Part shown: positions 26,963 to 38,340 of the stretch, one piece after another
How positions within the stretch are numbered: the first letter of the stretch is position 1
How the letters are laid out: every line of letters begins with the position of its first letter
Assembly (NCBI GenBank): GCA_963705155.1
Contig: CAVPJC010000014.1
Coordinates: 417,193 to 481,192, forward strand
DNA from: CAVPJC01 sp963705155
GTDB lineage: Bacteria > Chloroflexota > Anaerolineae > Anaerolineales > UBA4823
Direction of reading: 5' to 3'
DNA length: 64,000 nt
The notes under the pieces: model-generated
Databases searched by the model: none
What the model saw: the letters and a program-made list of their open reading frames with translations, nothing else
Told to the model about the DNA's origin: nothing
Program-made: the position numbers and the translations under genes

Positions 26963-27878
26963 ATGAAAACCCCTTTCTTTCACAATAAATCCATACCCCT
27001 GCTGCTACTAGCCCTGCTTCTACTGCTACTGCTGCTGGATAACATAGGGTACCTGTCAAAAAGTTCTGATGATACACCAGCAACAATGTTCGATGGGGAA
27101 CGGGCATACCAGGATGTAATTATGCAAGTAAACTTTGGCCCGCGAGTGCCAAACTCAGATGCTCACAACCGCGCCGTCGAGTGGGTGGCTGCACAACTCC
27201 GCGAGGCTGCCTGGGAAGTGGAGATTCAGAAAAACGAGTCTATTAAATCAACCGGTACGTAATATCATTGCCCATCGCGGCTCAAAGTCCTCATGGATCA
27301 TCATTGGAGCTCATTACAACTCCAGACTGGTTGCCGACCATGATCCAGACCCAATAGAAACCAACCTGTTCCCGGGGCGAACGATGGCGCTTCAGGTGTA
27401 GCGGTTTTATTGGAGCTGGCTCGGGTTTTGCCTGCCGACTTAAAATCCAGGTATATCACTGGTGTTTTTTGACGCTGAAGATAATGGAAACCTTCCCGGG
27501 TGGGATTGGATCCTGGGTTCTCAAGCGTATGCGTCAAGCCTGACTGAGTTTCCTGAAGTAGTCATCATTGTGGATATGATCGGTGATGCGGATTTGAACA
27601 TTTATCAGGAAAAAAATTCAAACCCGCAGCTAACGGAAGAGATCTGGGCTAAAGCCAGTCAACTCGGTTATTCAGAGCAATTTATTCCTCAATCCAAGTT
27701 TGCAATTTTAGACGACCACACGCCATTTCTGCAGCTTGGCATTCCTGCCGTGGACATTATCGACTTTGATTATCCTTACTACCATACAACCTCCGACACA
27801 GCCGACAAGGTGTCAGCCCGGAGTTTAAATGCCGTTGGTGACACGCTTTATCACTGGATTATTTCCCGCCAGAAATAA
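26963..27878 (+). CDS. M28-family peptidase / glutaminyl-cyclase-like protein (frameshifted)
   Basis: The N-terminus is a Leu-rich signal or anchor segment (residues about 9-27), so the enzyme is exported or membrane-bound. The body has FGPRVPNSDAHNRAVEWVAA, then GAHYNSRLVADHDPDP, FFDAEDNGNLPGWDWILGSQ, and VDIIDFDYPYYHTTSDTADK with the late His. This order fits the M28 zinc aminopeptidase fold, in particular the glutaminyl cyclotransferase branch. Breaks lie near 27255 and between 27390 and 27450. It starts 27 bases after trmFO. Confidence 0.8.
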
Positions 27879-27920
27879 TGGCATTGGCAAAACATTGAAC
27901 CTGTCGTACACTTTAATTTT

Positions 27921-29161
27921 ATGCAAGTTGTAAAATCACTCAACAAAATTCGATCTCTCTGGATTACCAGGGTCTCAGGCCGCCTTCGCGCGGGCAGGAA
28001 ATCCGACAGAGTATTCAGGTTGAGCTCGAACAATTCTTCGATCTTACTATCCGGGCGGTTGAAACGGGAGATCCCGGGTGGTTAAATCCTGTATTGGACG
28101 AATGGGCTGCCTCGCGCACAGAAACTGAGCTGAAAGGTCAGATATCCGGATTGTCCGCCATATTGGATCAAATCACCCTGCAGACCTATGAGATCGCAAA
28201 CGAGAATCTGAAACCTGAAGATGGCCTGGCTGTTATCGGGGCAATCTTGCCGATTTTGATGCACGCCTGCAACTACTCAGCACACAATAAATCTCATCTG
28301 CAAATTGATCACATGTCGGCTGAGCTTGAAAAAGCTCGCGATTCTATGGACCGCCTTGATAAAAACAAATCGGATTTCATTGCTATAGCTGCTCATGAGC
28401 TTAAAACACCCCTTACCTTGATTGAGGGTTATTCTGCCATGCTTAAAGAACGTTTGCAGCCACTGGACGGAGTTAACCAGGCGGAGATTTTATTGAAAGG
28501 GATTGATAATGGTACACGCCGGCTTGAAGAAATCATCGATGATATGATCGATGTCTCAATGATCGACAATGATCTGCTCGCATTGAACTTCCAACCTGTA
28601 TGGATAAACCGGCTTTTGGATGGGGTTCACCGGGAATTTAAGCAGATAATCCATGATCGGAGATTAAACCTGGATGTTCGTTCCTTTGCTGGCAGCCAGG
28701 AGATGATCTTTGGAGACGAAGAACGGCTTTACCAGGCCTTCCGAAACCTTGTATCCAACGCCATAAAGTATACGCCGGACGGCGGTAGCATAATCATTGA
28801 CGGCAGGTTGCTGCCGGGTTTTATTGAAATTCTAATTACCGATACAGGAATCGGGATCGCCCTGGAAGATCAGGAGCGCATTTTTGAGAAATTTGGCCGG
28901 CTGGGCAGTGTCTCGTTACACTCGAGCGGTAAAACCAAATTTAAGGGTGGAGGTCCAGGATTGGGTCTGGCAATATCCAGAGGGATCATCGAAGCGCATG
29001 GTGGAACCATCTGGGTTGAATCAGAAGGTTATGATGAAATCCGGTGTCCAGGAGCAACTTTCCATTTATTGCTGCCGCTTCGCAAAAGCCCGCCTGATAA
29101 AAAAATTGCCCGCCTATTCCACGCATCAGTCGGTACAGATAATAGTGAGGATATTTTCTAA
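27921..29161 (+). CDS. Sensor histidine kinase (HisKA + HATPase_c), probably frameshifted at the N-terminus
   Basis: A phosphoacceptor helix contains FIAIAAHELKTPLTLIEGY, with His in the H-box. It is followed by the N-box FRNLVSNAIKYTPDGG, the G1 motif ITDTGIGIA and the G2 motif GPGLGLAISRGIIEAHGG. Residues before the H-box are helical with no membrane segment. The first in-frame ATG for the core is 28094. However, the frame is open upstream with plausible protein (RQSIQVELEQFFDLTIRAVE), and joining to ATG 27921 (MQVVKSLNK) needs one indel near 27945. It overlaps hflX by one base (TAATG). No response regulator lies alongside. Confidence 0.82.
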
Positions 29162-30505
29162 TGATGGCCAAAAAAATGCCTGAACCCACCCGGATGGCAC
29201 GCGAGCGCGTCTTTCTGGTTGGCACAGAAATCCACGGACAACAAAATCTATTGTCGCTGGATAATTCATTAACGGAGTTGGCTCTTCTCGCCGACACAGC
29301 GGGATTGGATGTTGTCGGCCAGGCGACCCAACGGTTGGATCATCCAAATCCGCAAACCTATATTGGCCCCGGGAAAGTAGAGGAAGTCCAGGCCCTGGCT
29401 GAAGAAGTTCAAGCCCAGGTTGTACTATTCGATGAAGAACTTTCACCCCGTCATCTGCGTGAGCTTGAGAAAAAATTTGGCGATTTGGTGCGGGTGTTGG
29501 ACCGGACTGCCTTGATCCTCGACATTTTTGCCATGCACACGGCCACCAGGGAAGGCTCTTTGCAGGTGGAGCTGGCGCAGTATGAATACCGCTTGCCGCG
29601 TCTGACCCGTGCCTGGACGCATCTTGCTCGCCAGGCAGGCGGCGGTGGCGGCCGTTCAGGAGGGGTAGGTGGTGTGGGCTTACGCGGGCCTGGCGAAACC
29701 CAATTGGAAGTAGATAAGCGTGATATTCGCCGGCGTATCGGGCACTTAAAAGATGAGCTCGAAAAAGTTCGCACTCACCGCCAGCAGTATCGCGCCAGGC
29801 GACAGAGATCACGGGTTCCGGTGGTGGCCCTTGTAGGTTATACCAACGCTGGCAAATCCACACTGTTAAACCACCTGGCCGAGGCCGATGTTTACGTTGC
29901 AGATCAGCTATTCGCCACATTGGACCCGACGACACGGCGGGTGGAATTGCCCGGTGGGCACCTGGCGTTGTTCACCGACACGGTAGGCTTCATTCAGAAA
30001 CTTCCAACCGCCCTGGTGGCTGCCTTCCACGCGACGCTGGAAGAAATCGCTGAAGCCGACCTACTGCTGCACGTTGTGGATGTCACCCACCAAAACGCGC
30101 ACGCTCAAGCCGAAGCAGTTTACCAGACCCTGGAAGAGATCGAGGCCGCCCATATTCCAATTTTGAGCAGCTTTAAATAAAACCGATCTGCTTGCGGACC
30201 CGGAATCCGCCAGAGAAGCGGTGATGTCCTTTCCCAATGCGGTCACAATTTCAGCCCTAAAAGGTGAGGGCATTTCTCAACTGCTTGAGCGGGTAAACGC
30301 AAATCTTTATGATACCTTTATCCCGGTCATAGTTCGTTTGCCCTATCAAGATGGCGGTCTGATCGCAGCATTCCATGACCAGGGTCAGGTAGAACGGGTT
30401 GAGCAAACCCATGCCGGTGTGATCATCCATGGCCGGTTGCCAGGTCGCATGGTAGCACGTTATCAGCCCTTCGTTTATAAGCCTGCCCCGGGAGCAGTAG
30501 AATAA
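29161..30505 (+). CDS. hflX: GTPase HflX (frameshifted near the G4 motif)
   Basis: HflX binds ribosomes and acts in ribosome splitting or rescue under stress. The N-terminal HflX domain ends with the Gly-rich linker GGGGGRSGGVGGVGLRGPGE. The G domain has G1 GYTNAGKST and G3 DTVGF. The frame runs out at 30180, but in the next frame the G4 motif NKTD is present at 30176-30187, followed by the expected LLADPESAREAV and G5-like TISALKGEG. A single indel near 30163 therefore splits one intact gene. It overlaps the histidine kinase stop by one base. Confidence 0.9.
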
Positions 30506-30508
30506 ACA

Positions 30509-30754
30509 ATGGCACAAAAGATCAATCGATTGATTGACAGGCTCTCCGATTATCTGGCGCACCGCAAAGGGTTACTGCCGTTATCTGGTCTTTTCCTCGT
30601 AGTTGTCAATGCGGTTCTGCAATTCCTGCCATCATCTGGGTGGTTGGGTGAAACCAATCTTCTGCTTCACTTCGGAGTAGTTCTGGCGATCATTGGATTT
30701 CTTATAGCCTGGGCGCTTTTAATCGATAATAACAGCGCTGCTTTTATCCGATAA
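30509..30754 (+). CDS. Small two-helix membrane protein
   Basis: The 81-residue product has an amphipathic N-terminus (MAQKINRLIDRLSDYLAHRK) and two hydrophobic segments (about 22-41 and 50-70). It begins 3 bases after hflX and ends 59 bases before the FAD oxidoreductase, so it is probably co-transcribed with hflX. I do not recognise a family. Confidence 0.65.
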   Translation: MAQKINRLIDRLSDYLAHRKGLLPLSGLFLVVVNAVLQFLPSSGWLGETNLLLHFGVVLAIIGFLIAWALLIDNNSAAFIR

Positions 30755-30813
30755 ATGAAGAGACCACGCCCCGCGTTTAGTTTGACAAGGTTCGTTTATC
30801 TTCCGTTGAAATC

Positions 30814-33800
30814 ATGACCGAGCTCCTGCCTGAATTTATCCATGAACTAAAGCAGGTTGTCTCTGGTGGAGTTCGAACCGATCTCACCAGCCGGATTCTG
30901 ATATTCCACCGACGCATCCATCTATCAAATAGAGCCTCTGGGGGTTGCCTATCCGCGCAGTGGCGATGAGTTATCTGCCGCGATTGAAATAGCCGCTCGC
31001 TTTCAGGTTCCAATCCTTGCCCGAGGTTCAGGATCCAGTATCGCTGGTCAAGCTATCGGTCATGCTCTTATCCTCGATTGCTCGCGGGATTTAAACCGAA
31101 TTTTGGATATCAATGCCGAGGAGCGGACTGCACAGGTTGAACCTGGTGTCATTTTAAATACACTCAACCGTAAAGCCGCTGGTGTTGGTTTGCAGTTTGG
31201 GCCTGACCCAGCGTCAGCCGAACGAGCAACGATGGGGGGCAGCCTATCGAACAATGCAACCGGGGCCCATTCCATAATCTACGGCATGGCTGCTGACCAT
31301 TTGTTATCGGCATCTGTGATTCTTTCAGATGGTTCTCTGTGTGATTTCGGCAGTGTTCCACTGGAACACGCCCGTAAGCTTGCCGGTATCTCCGATGAAG
31401 CGGATCGAATATCTTCCGCAGAAATTACCCAATCGCGTCAAGCCATTATTTATAGGTCAGCTTTAGATATTCGAGAGAAATATAGTACCGCAATACGTCA
31501 GCGGTGGCCGATCACCTGGCGACGCGCCTCCGGTTACAGTTTGAACTACCTCCTCCCATTCTCGCCAACACAACCTCCCCTATGGAGCACCTGGGATCGA
31601 TCTACATCTCCGCTGCCGTACCCGCCTGTAGCACCCAACACAATTAATCTTGCACCGCTTCTCGCAGGCTCAGAAGGCACGCTGGCAGTCATCCGCCATG
31701 CCACATTGCGTCTTGTCCCCTTGCCCAAATACACCGTTCTGGGTGTACTTGCCTATCCAGATCTCGTGGCAGCTTGCGAGGCCGCTCCAAATTTACTCGA
31801 TCACAACCCGTCTGCAATCGAGTTGATACCACAATCGCTAATATTGCTCGCTCGTTCAGTTCCAGCATATGCTGCGCAACTCTCGTTCATCAACCAGCTC
31901 TTGATCAATGGAGAAGTGCCTTCTGCATTACTTGTTGTTGAGTTTGCAGGTGATAACCTTGACGAGCTCCGCGCTCAAGCCGCCCGATTGGCCCCTGGTG
32001 TTTTTATTGCAGATACCCAGGCAATCCAGCGCCAGGTTTGGGGTGTTCGAAAAGTAGCCATGGGATTGCTTTCTTCCCGCCCGGGAAATCTCAAATCCAT
32101 TGCTTTCATTGAAGATTTAGCGGTACCGGTGAGCCATCTGGGTGAGTTTGTGCGTGAGATGCAGCGCATCCTTGCGGAAAACAATACTACCGGTGAATTT
32201 GCGGCGCACGCCTCGGCTGGTTGTTTGCATATCCGGCCTATGCTCGATTTAGGAGCCCCTGGCGGGACGACAACCCTTCGAAAAATTGCGCAGGAGGCGG
32301 TAGGCCTCACCATCCGTCTTGGGGGTTCCGTTAGCGGTGAACATGGCGATGGTCTGGCGCGCTCCGAGTGGTTGCAGCAGATGTATGGAGCTGAGCTTAT
32401 CCAGGCTTTTCGCGCCCTCAAACGTGCTGCTGATCCTCAGAACCTGTTAAATCCAGGGAAGATACTGGACGCCCAACCACTGGACACCAATTTGCGTGTG
32501 GAGAAGATGAACGATCTTCGAGATTGGCGCCCGGTCATGGATTTCTCACGACAGGCTGGAATTTCAGGCGCAATTGAACTGTGCAATGGCGCCGGCGTCT
32601 GTCGCAAAACAGACGGTGTTATGTGCCCTTCTTTTCAGGTGATGCAGGAAGAAATCCACAGCACGCGCGGCCGTGCTAACCTGTTACGTGCCATGATCTA
32701 TGCCGGGGAAAACTCACCCGATCTCGCCGAATTATCAGCCTCTGTTTTCGAAGCTCTTGACCTGTGCCTGGCTTGCAAAGGCTGTAAAGCCGAGTGCCCT
32801 TCGGCAGTGGATATCGCCCGTTTAAAATATGAGTTCTTATACACCTATTACCAAAATAATCCGCGCAAACTGCGCGATTACTTGTTCGCTTATATCGGTA
32901 GATTCACACGTCTGGGCCAACCATTCGCACCAATTCTCAACCCGTTACTTGGCAGCCGCCCAGTAAAATTCAATTCTCGAGAAAGCGTTTGGGGTATCTC
33001 GGGAACGTCCACTTCCATCCTTTGCCAGAAAATCCTTACAGAAAGCAGCCGCCAGGTACTTTCCAACCGATGGCGCTTTTAACGAGAATGTATTATTTCT
33101 TTCGGATCCATTTACGGAATATTATTATCCCGAGAATGGCCTTGCGGCAATATCAATACTCCTCAAATCTGGTATCCGTCCAATTTTTGTGCCTGTTCTT
33201 GGCGCAGGACGCACGCTGCTTTCCAAGGGGTTCTTGCCAGCAGCGCGCCGGCACGCCGCCAGTCTGGTGGAAGTGATTTATAAAATGGATCCTGACGGGC
33301 AGATGCCAATTGTCGGTCTTGAACCTTCCGAGGTGTATACCCTTTCGGATGAGTTCCTAGATTTATTGCCGCACGATAGCCGGGCAATTTCCGTTGCAAG
33401 CCGCGCCTGGATGATCGACGAATTTTTACTCAGGCCCGGTCTCAGCGGTAATCCACGGTTGAGTTGGTATAAAAGTTGTAACGAACTGTCAAGGGAAACC
33501 GTTTATCTACATGGACATTGTTACCAAAAAGCCAGGCCGCCTAACAGCGATGGATATCCTACAGGTGTTGCAGCGTCCATGGCATTGCTGAAAACTGCCG
33601 GTTATCATGTTCACCAGATTGATTCTGGTTGCTGTGGAATGGCAGGTGCATTCGGTTATGAAGTTGAGCATTATCAATTATCTATGCAGGTGGGAGAGTT
33701 GTCGCTTTTTCCAGCTCTACGGGAGGCTTCTAACCAGCTTGAAACCGGTGGTCTATTGATTGCAGCCTCGGGTGTTTCATGCCATGCCCAGATTGAAGAT

Positions 33801-33878
33801 GGCGTACAGAAAAGTTCGATGCATCCGATCCAACTATTTCTTCGCAAGGTTGAACAGGTGAATGGTGGAACAGCCTGA
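30814..33878 (+). CDS. Large FAD-linked oxidase with Fe-S and CCG domains (GlcD/D-lactate dehydrogenase type, frameshifted)
   Basis: About 1020 codons form one flavoprotein. The N-terminal FAD_binding_4 (PCMH) domain has AYPRSGDELSAAIEIA, PILARGSGSSIAGQA and MGGSLSNNATGAHSIIYG. The GlcD C-terminal domain ends GGSVSGEHGDGLARSEWL...NPGKI. A ferredoxin-like segment has CNGAGVCRKTDGVMCPSF and CLACKGCKAECPSAVD. The C-terminal CCG domain has HGHCYQKA and DSGCCGMAGAFGYE. Such fused proteins oxidise D-lactate, glycolate or another 2-hydroxyacid. Breaks are near 30900 and 33070. The next gene overlaps its end by 17 bases. Confidence 0.85.
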
Positions 33879-34728
33879 CGAATTTGGTTGCCCGTACCTG
33901 GGTTTATTGGATGATCCTGACACCCGGTTTACTTTTCCATCCGATAGGCACTCCTGCCAGAATGCTAATCCAGTTCTGCGGGTAGATTTGGAACACCAGG
34001 CAGCTTTTTGCCTCAATCCGAATTACCCGACATGTGCGGTTTTTTCCAGCTCTGTGCCTGTTAAGTTGCCAAAGGGAGTTGCCGCCAATAAACCTCGAAC
34101 CAATTTTCTTCCTGTTATACCGGTATTGAGCGGCATAACCATTTTAGCGATTATCTTGGCTTTAACTGTCCGGCAGTTCGGTGATGCCTTTGCCCTGCCC
34201 ACACCTACACAAGGTCAAGCCACACAGGTTATCCCCGTTTTCCGCGCAACGGCCTCGATTTCCACACCGGAACCAGAACTCGCCACATTACAACCTGAAG
34301 AAGTGGTTAATAACCTTTATGGTCTGTATCTGCCCTATTTGCTGCGTTCTGATCCGAATCTGAACATCCCGCCTGAGCAAACTCATCAGGTTCATGAGCC
34401 AATTTTATTGTCCACCCCCTCGATTGTTGTATCCGATGCAGTTCCCCCCATGAAGACATGCCAGCCGCCGGCCGGGTGGGTGACATATTCTGTCCAAAAA
34501 GGGGATACTCTTTTTCAGTTGGGTCTTGCTGTCAGAAAGTCGGTGAACGAGCTGGTTGATGCTAATTGCTTGAGTAACACAATGATCAGGATTGGACAAA
34601 TCCTTTATCTGCCACACAAAATTAAAGTTACTCCGCTACCCACAAAAACACCTCGCCCAGAGGCAACAATAGAGCCTCTGCCAACGCCTACGGAAGCTCC
34701 CTCGGCCACACCCTACCCATATCCTTAA
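33862..34728 (+). CDS. LysM-domain membrane protein with N-terminal Cys motif
   Basis: The 288-residue product has a cytoplasmic N-terminus with spaced cysteines and histidine (CPYLGLLDDPDTRF, then HSCQ, FCLNP, CAVF) that could bind a metal. One membrane helix follows (about 93-112). A Pro/Thr-rich stretch leads to a single LysM domain (VTYSVQKGDTLFQLGLAVRK, ending GQILYLP) and a TPTPT-like tail. LysM binds peptidoglycan or related glycans, so the C-terminus is outside. It overlaps the oxidoreductase by 17 bases and meets the decarboxylase operon tail to tail. Confidence 0.8.
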   Translation: MVEQPDEFGCPYLGLLDDPDTRFTFPSDRHSCQNANPVLRVDLEHQAAFCLNPNYPTCAVFSSSVPVKLPKGVAANKPRTNFLPVIPVLSGITILAIILALTVRQFGDAFALPTPTQGQATQVIPVFRATASISTPEPELATLQPEEVVNNLYGLYLPYLLRSDPNLNIPPEQTHQVHEPILLSTPSIVVSDAVPPMKTCQPPAGWVTYSVQKGDTLFQLGLAVRKSVNELVDANCLSNTMIRIGQILYLPHKIKVTPLPTKTPRPEATIEPLPTPTEAPSATPYPYP

Positions 34729-34735
34729 AAAAAAC

Positions 34736-35863
34736 TCACACCATGCCGGAAACAAGCGCCAGCAATACCCCCCCCGCCATAACACTGCCTAATTGGCCGG
34801 CAGTGTTTGCGCCCATGGCGTGCATCAAAATGAAATTTTCAAAATCCTCATCCTGAGCCATTTTAGCCACCAGGCGGCCGGCCATTGGAAAAGCGCTGAT
34901 TCCGGCAGCGCCGATTAGAGGGTTAATTTTCCCGTGGCTCAATACAGCCATTAATTTTCCAAACAGTAATCCAGCAACAGTGTCCAGGGCAAAGGCAATC
35001 AGCCCAAGGATTAAGATTTGCAGGGTAGCAATATTTAAAAAACTGTCGCCGCTCATGGTTGACCCGATCGTTACCCCCAGAAATAACGTCGCGATATTAG
35101 CGATTTCATTTTGTGCAGATTTATTCAACCGCTCGACCACGGCGCTCTCACGCAGCAGATTGCCCAGCATCAGCATGCTGATCAGCGGTGTTGCATCGGG
35201 CACCAATAATCCCACCAGCAGCGTAACCAGGATTGGAAAGATGATCCGTGCCCGTTTAGAAACGGGTTTGGGTGCATATTCCATGCGGATACGCCGTTCA
35301 GCCCGCGTCGTCAATAACTTCATCAATGGGGGCTGAATGATCGGAACCAGACTCATATAGGAATAAGCTGCAACAGCAATCGGCGCCAGTAGATTTGGAG
35401 CAAGCTTTGTAGCTACGAAGATCGACGTGGGGCCATCGATCGCTCCAATCACACCGATGGAAGCAGCTTCATTCAATGGAAAGCCCAATGCCGTAGCCAG
35501 CATCAGGGTTCCGAATATACCGAATTGCCCGGCAGCACCCAACAGAACCAGTTTCGGTTGGGAGAGCAAAGGGCTGAAATCAATCATTGCCCCCACTCCG
35601 ACAAAAATCAACAACGGGAATAGTTCGGTGCTGATACCCGCCTGGTAGAGCACGCGGAACAAACCGTTGCCATCATTCATACCGGTCAATGGAATATTTG
35701 CCAGGATACACCCAAACCCGATGGGCAGCAGTAATACAGGTTCGTATTCTTTGACCACCGCCAATGTGATCAGGATTGCACCGACTGCAATCATGATCGC
35801 ATTGGGCAGGGTAAAGTGGATAAAACCCTTAAACAATTCAGCGGCGAGCTGTGTCAGGTCCAT
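34736..35863 (-). CDS. mmdB: Na+-translocating decarboxylase beta subunit
   Basis: The membrane subunit couples biotin-CO2 decarboxylation to Na+ export. The 375-residue product has about ten membrane segments and the family signatures GFGCILANIPLTG, GVGAMIDFSPLL, IGAIDGPTSIFVA and TIGSTMSGDSFLN, with the conserved Asp in GAIDGPT. Gene order (carboxyltransferase, gamma/delta subunit, biotin protein, beta) identifies the complex. It ends 7 bases from the convergent LysM gene. Confidence 0.93.
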   Translation of the reverse strand: MDLTQLAAELFKGFIHFTLPNAIMIAVGAILITLAVVKEYEPVLLLPIGFGCILANIPLTGMNDGNGLFRVLYQAGISTELFPLLIFVGVGAMIDFSPLLSQPKLVLLGAAGQFGIFGTLMLATALGFPLNEAASIGVIGAIDGPTSIFVATKLAPNLLAPIAVAAYSYMSLVPIIQPPLMKLLTTRAERRIRMEYAPKPVSKRARIIFPILVTLLVGLLVPDATPLISMLMLGNLLRESAVVERLNKSAQNEIANIATLFLGVTIGSTMSGDSFLNIATLQILILGLIAFALDTVAGLLFGKLMAVLSHGKINPLIGAAGISAFPMAGRLVAKMAQDEDFENFILMHAMGANTAGQLGSVMAGGVLLALVSGMV

Positions 35864-35872
35864 ATATGGTTA

Positions 35873-36343
35873 TTATTCGGAAAAATCAAGTAGCAGGTCG
35901 TGATGTTTCACACTTTGTCCGATTGTAATGTGAATAGCTGCGATCTTGCCATTCCGGGATGCCCGGATAACATTCTTCATTTTCATTGCTTCCAATACGC
36001 ACAATTCCTGGCCTGGCTCAACCTCGTCCCCTACCTTGGCTGATATTGAGACAATGACACCCGGTATTGGAGCAAGCACCGAATTCATATCGAGGTTGGC
36101 TGTGTTTCCATTGGCATCCGAAATCCGAGTGCTCGATGACTGTTCCGCTGGCGAAGCTGTATTAACGGAGATGTAATTGACTGCAGACTTTATGGAATTG
36201 CTGGCAGCTTTTTTTTCAGTGTTTGCGTCTTCTAGCCACACCTCAATAGTTGAGCCATCTACTCGCGCCAGAACAGGCTGGGTATGCAAGTCTTCAATTT
36301 CAACATCAAAAATCTTCCCTTCAACTTTGACACGGTACTTCAT
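35873..36343 (-). CDS. mmdC: Biotin carboxyl carrier subunit of the decarboxylase
   Basis: The 156-residue product has an N-terminal beta region, an Ala/Ser-rich hinge and a C-terminal biotinyl domain with VLEAMKMKNVI, where the middle Lys is biotinylated. It carries CO2 from the carboxyltransferase to the membrane beta subunit. ATGA overlap with the upstream OadG-like gene indicates coupling. Confidence 0.92.
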   Translation of the reverse strand: MKYRVKVEGKIFDVEIEDLHTQPVLARVDGSTIEVWLEDANTEKKAASNSIKSAVNYISVNTASPAEQSSSTRISDANGNTANLDMNSVLAPIPGVIVSISAKVGDEVEPGQELCVLEAMKMKNVIRASRNGKIAAIHITIGQSVKHHDLLLDFSE

Positions 36344-36660
36344 CGGGTACTGCCCCTTCTACTGATGGTTTTCGATCGCATGGCAAGCTGCCAGGCACTG
36401 ACCAGAGCAGTGGGTGGCAGCGGAAATTCATGCAGCTTACCGCTGGCCTCCTCAGCTAGCGCAATGCTCACAGCCGCGGCGGCTGCACGAAGCTTTAAGA
36501 CATCTGTTTCGGCGATACCCTCCGAGTTGGCTGGTTCACTCTCACCGGTTAAGCGAACCAGCAACAACATGGCGAGCCACAAGACGAGTATTGAGCCAAA
36601 AACCAGACCCATTCCAATGACTGATATTTGTACAGCCGCAAACATTGCATTGCCTGTCAT
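36340..36660 (-). CDS. OadG-like small membrane subunit of the decarboxylase
   Basis: The 106-residue protein has one N-terminal membrane helix (MGLVFGSILVLWLAMLLLVR) and a polar, Ala-rich cytoplasmic tail, as in OadG/MmdD subunits that hold the complex together. It lies between the carboxyltransferase and the biotin protein, 8 bases after the former. Confidence 0.85.
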   Translation of the reverse strand: MTGNAMFAAVQISVIGMGLVFGSILVLWLAMLLLVRLTGESEPANSEGIAETDVLKLRAAAAAVSIALAEEASGKLHEFPLPPTALVSAWQLAMRSKTISRRGSTR

Positions 36661-36667
36661 TTTTCAC

Positions 36668-38222
36668 CTATACCGGAATATTGCCGTGTTTACGGGGCGG
36701 CGCTGCAGAGTACTTGTCGCGCAGGGCTGCCAGTGAAGAGATGATTTTTGGCCGGGTTTCCCGCGGTTCGATGATGTCATCGATGTACCCGGCCCTGGCA
36801 GCGTAATATGGATTGTTAAATTGCTCACGGTACTCTTCCACCAGTTTTTTTCGTTCGGCAGCCGGATTGGATGCCGACGTAATCTTTTTTCTAAACAGTA
36901 TATTAACAGCACCCTCAGCCCCCATAACGGCAATCTCCGCACTGGGCCAGGCATAGGTTACATCGGTTCCAAGGTATTTGCTGCTCATCACGACATATGC
37001 CCCGCCATAGGCTTTGCGGGTAATTACCGTCACCTTGGGGACGGTTGCTTCGGAGTAAGCGTATAGAACCTTTGCTCCATGCCGGATAATACCACTATGC
37101 TCCTGGCCAACCCCCGGCAGAAAGCCCGGTGAATCGACAAACGTTACCAGGGGAATGTTATAACAGTCACACATTCGAACAAATCTTGCAATCTTGTCCG
37201 AAGCGTCGATATCGATGACGCCAGCCATGACATTCGGCTCTTGAGAAATGATCCCAACGCAGTGCCCACCGATCCGCGCCAGACCCACAATTGCATTGCG
37301 AGCGAAGGTGGGTTGTATCTCGATAAACGATCCAATATCCACGACGCTGTCCGATGACTTCGTGCATACTGTAAGGAGTTGATGGATCCATTGGGACGAT
37401 AGAGTTGAGAGATTCCTCCATACGGAGTGGATCATCTTCTGGCACTCGATACGGTGGATTTTCTACATTATTGGAAGGAAAATATCCCATGAGGCGGCGG
37501 GTTAAACTGATGGCCTCCTGTTCGGATTCGGTGGCTAGGTGAGCTGTGCCCGTTATATCCATATGAACATCGGTCCCACCTAAACTTTCTGCGTCAATTT
37601 CCTCTCCGGTCACCGCTCGGATCACATCGGGGCCGGTAAGGAACATGAAGGAGTGATTCCGCACCATGATAATCAGATCAGTTAAGGCAGGTGAATAGGC
37701 AGCCCCGCCGGCGCACGGTCCCAGCATGACACTGATCTGCGGGATAACACCAGAATACTGGGCATTTCTACGGAATATTTCAGCATAACCCCCCAGGCTT
37801 TTTACCCCCTCCTGTATGCGGGCTCCGCCAGAGTCGATCAGCCCGATAATCGGAACGCCGTTGCGCAAGGCCAGATCCATAACCCGGCATATTTTATGAC
37901 TCTGCATTTCGCTCAGGGTACCCCCGTAGATCGTAAAATCCTGGGCATAGACGTACACTGTGCGACCTTCAATTTGACCATAACCGGTGATGACCCCATC
38001 CCCGAGATACTTTTCGGTGGCTATTCCCATTTCATCGCCCTGATGGGTGATAAAGGGTTCCAGTTCGTTAAAGGTGCCGGTGTCTAATAGTAAATCCAAC
38101 CGTTCCCGACAGGATAACTTCCCTTTGGAATGTTGGGTTGCAATTCGCTCAGCGCCGCCGCCGAGTCGGGCTTTTTCCCTGTAGGCACGCAGCTCTGTAA
38201 TTCGAGGATCTTCCTGGCTCAT
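36668..38222 (-). CDS. mmdA: Methylmalonyl-CoA-type carboxyltransferase alpha subunit (frameshifted)
   Basis: It transfers CO2 from a carboxylated acyl-CoA, probably methylmalonyl-CoA, to biotin. The sequence is of the PccB/MmdA type: KLSCRERLDLLLDTGTFNEL, DSGGARIQEGV, GPCAGGAAYSPALTDL, then DSPGFLPGVGQEHSGIIRHG and KAYGGAYVVMSSK. The halves are in different frames with the break near 37350, after MHEVIG and before SFIEIQPTFARNAIVG. The order with the OadG, biotin and OadB genes makes a sodium pump, useful in propionate/succinate fermentation. A dyad at 38244-38291 lies just upstream. Confidence 0.9.
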
Positions 38223-38243
38223 GACTTCGCCTCAAAAAAAACA

Positions 38244-38291
38244 GGTGTACGATTTATGTGAAATATATCACTTACGCATAAATCATACACC
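38244..38291 (-). promoter_or_regulatory. Long inverted repeat upstream of the decarboxylase operon
   Basis: GGTGTACGATTTATG (38244-38258) and CATAAATCATACACC (38277-38291) are 15-base arms with one mismatch, separated by 18 bases. The spacer itself holds GTGA...TCAC, which partly overlaps the left arm. It sits 22-70 bases before the mmdA start. Size, symmetry and AT-rich centre suggest a repressor or activator site overlapping the promoter. Confidence 0.6.
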
Positions 38292-38340
38292 AAATATTCA
38301 GAAAGCATGCAGTGACAATCGTCCCCAAATAGGGGGTGTA

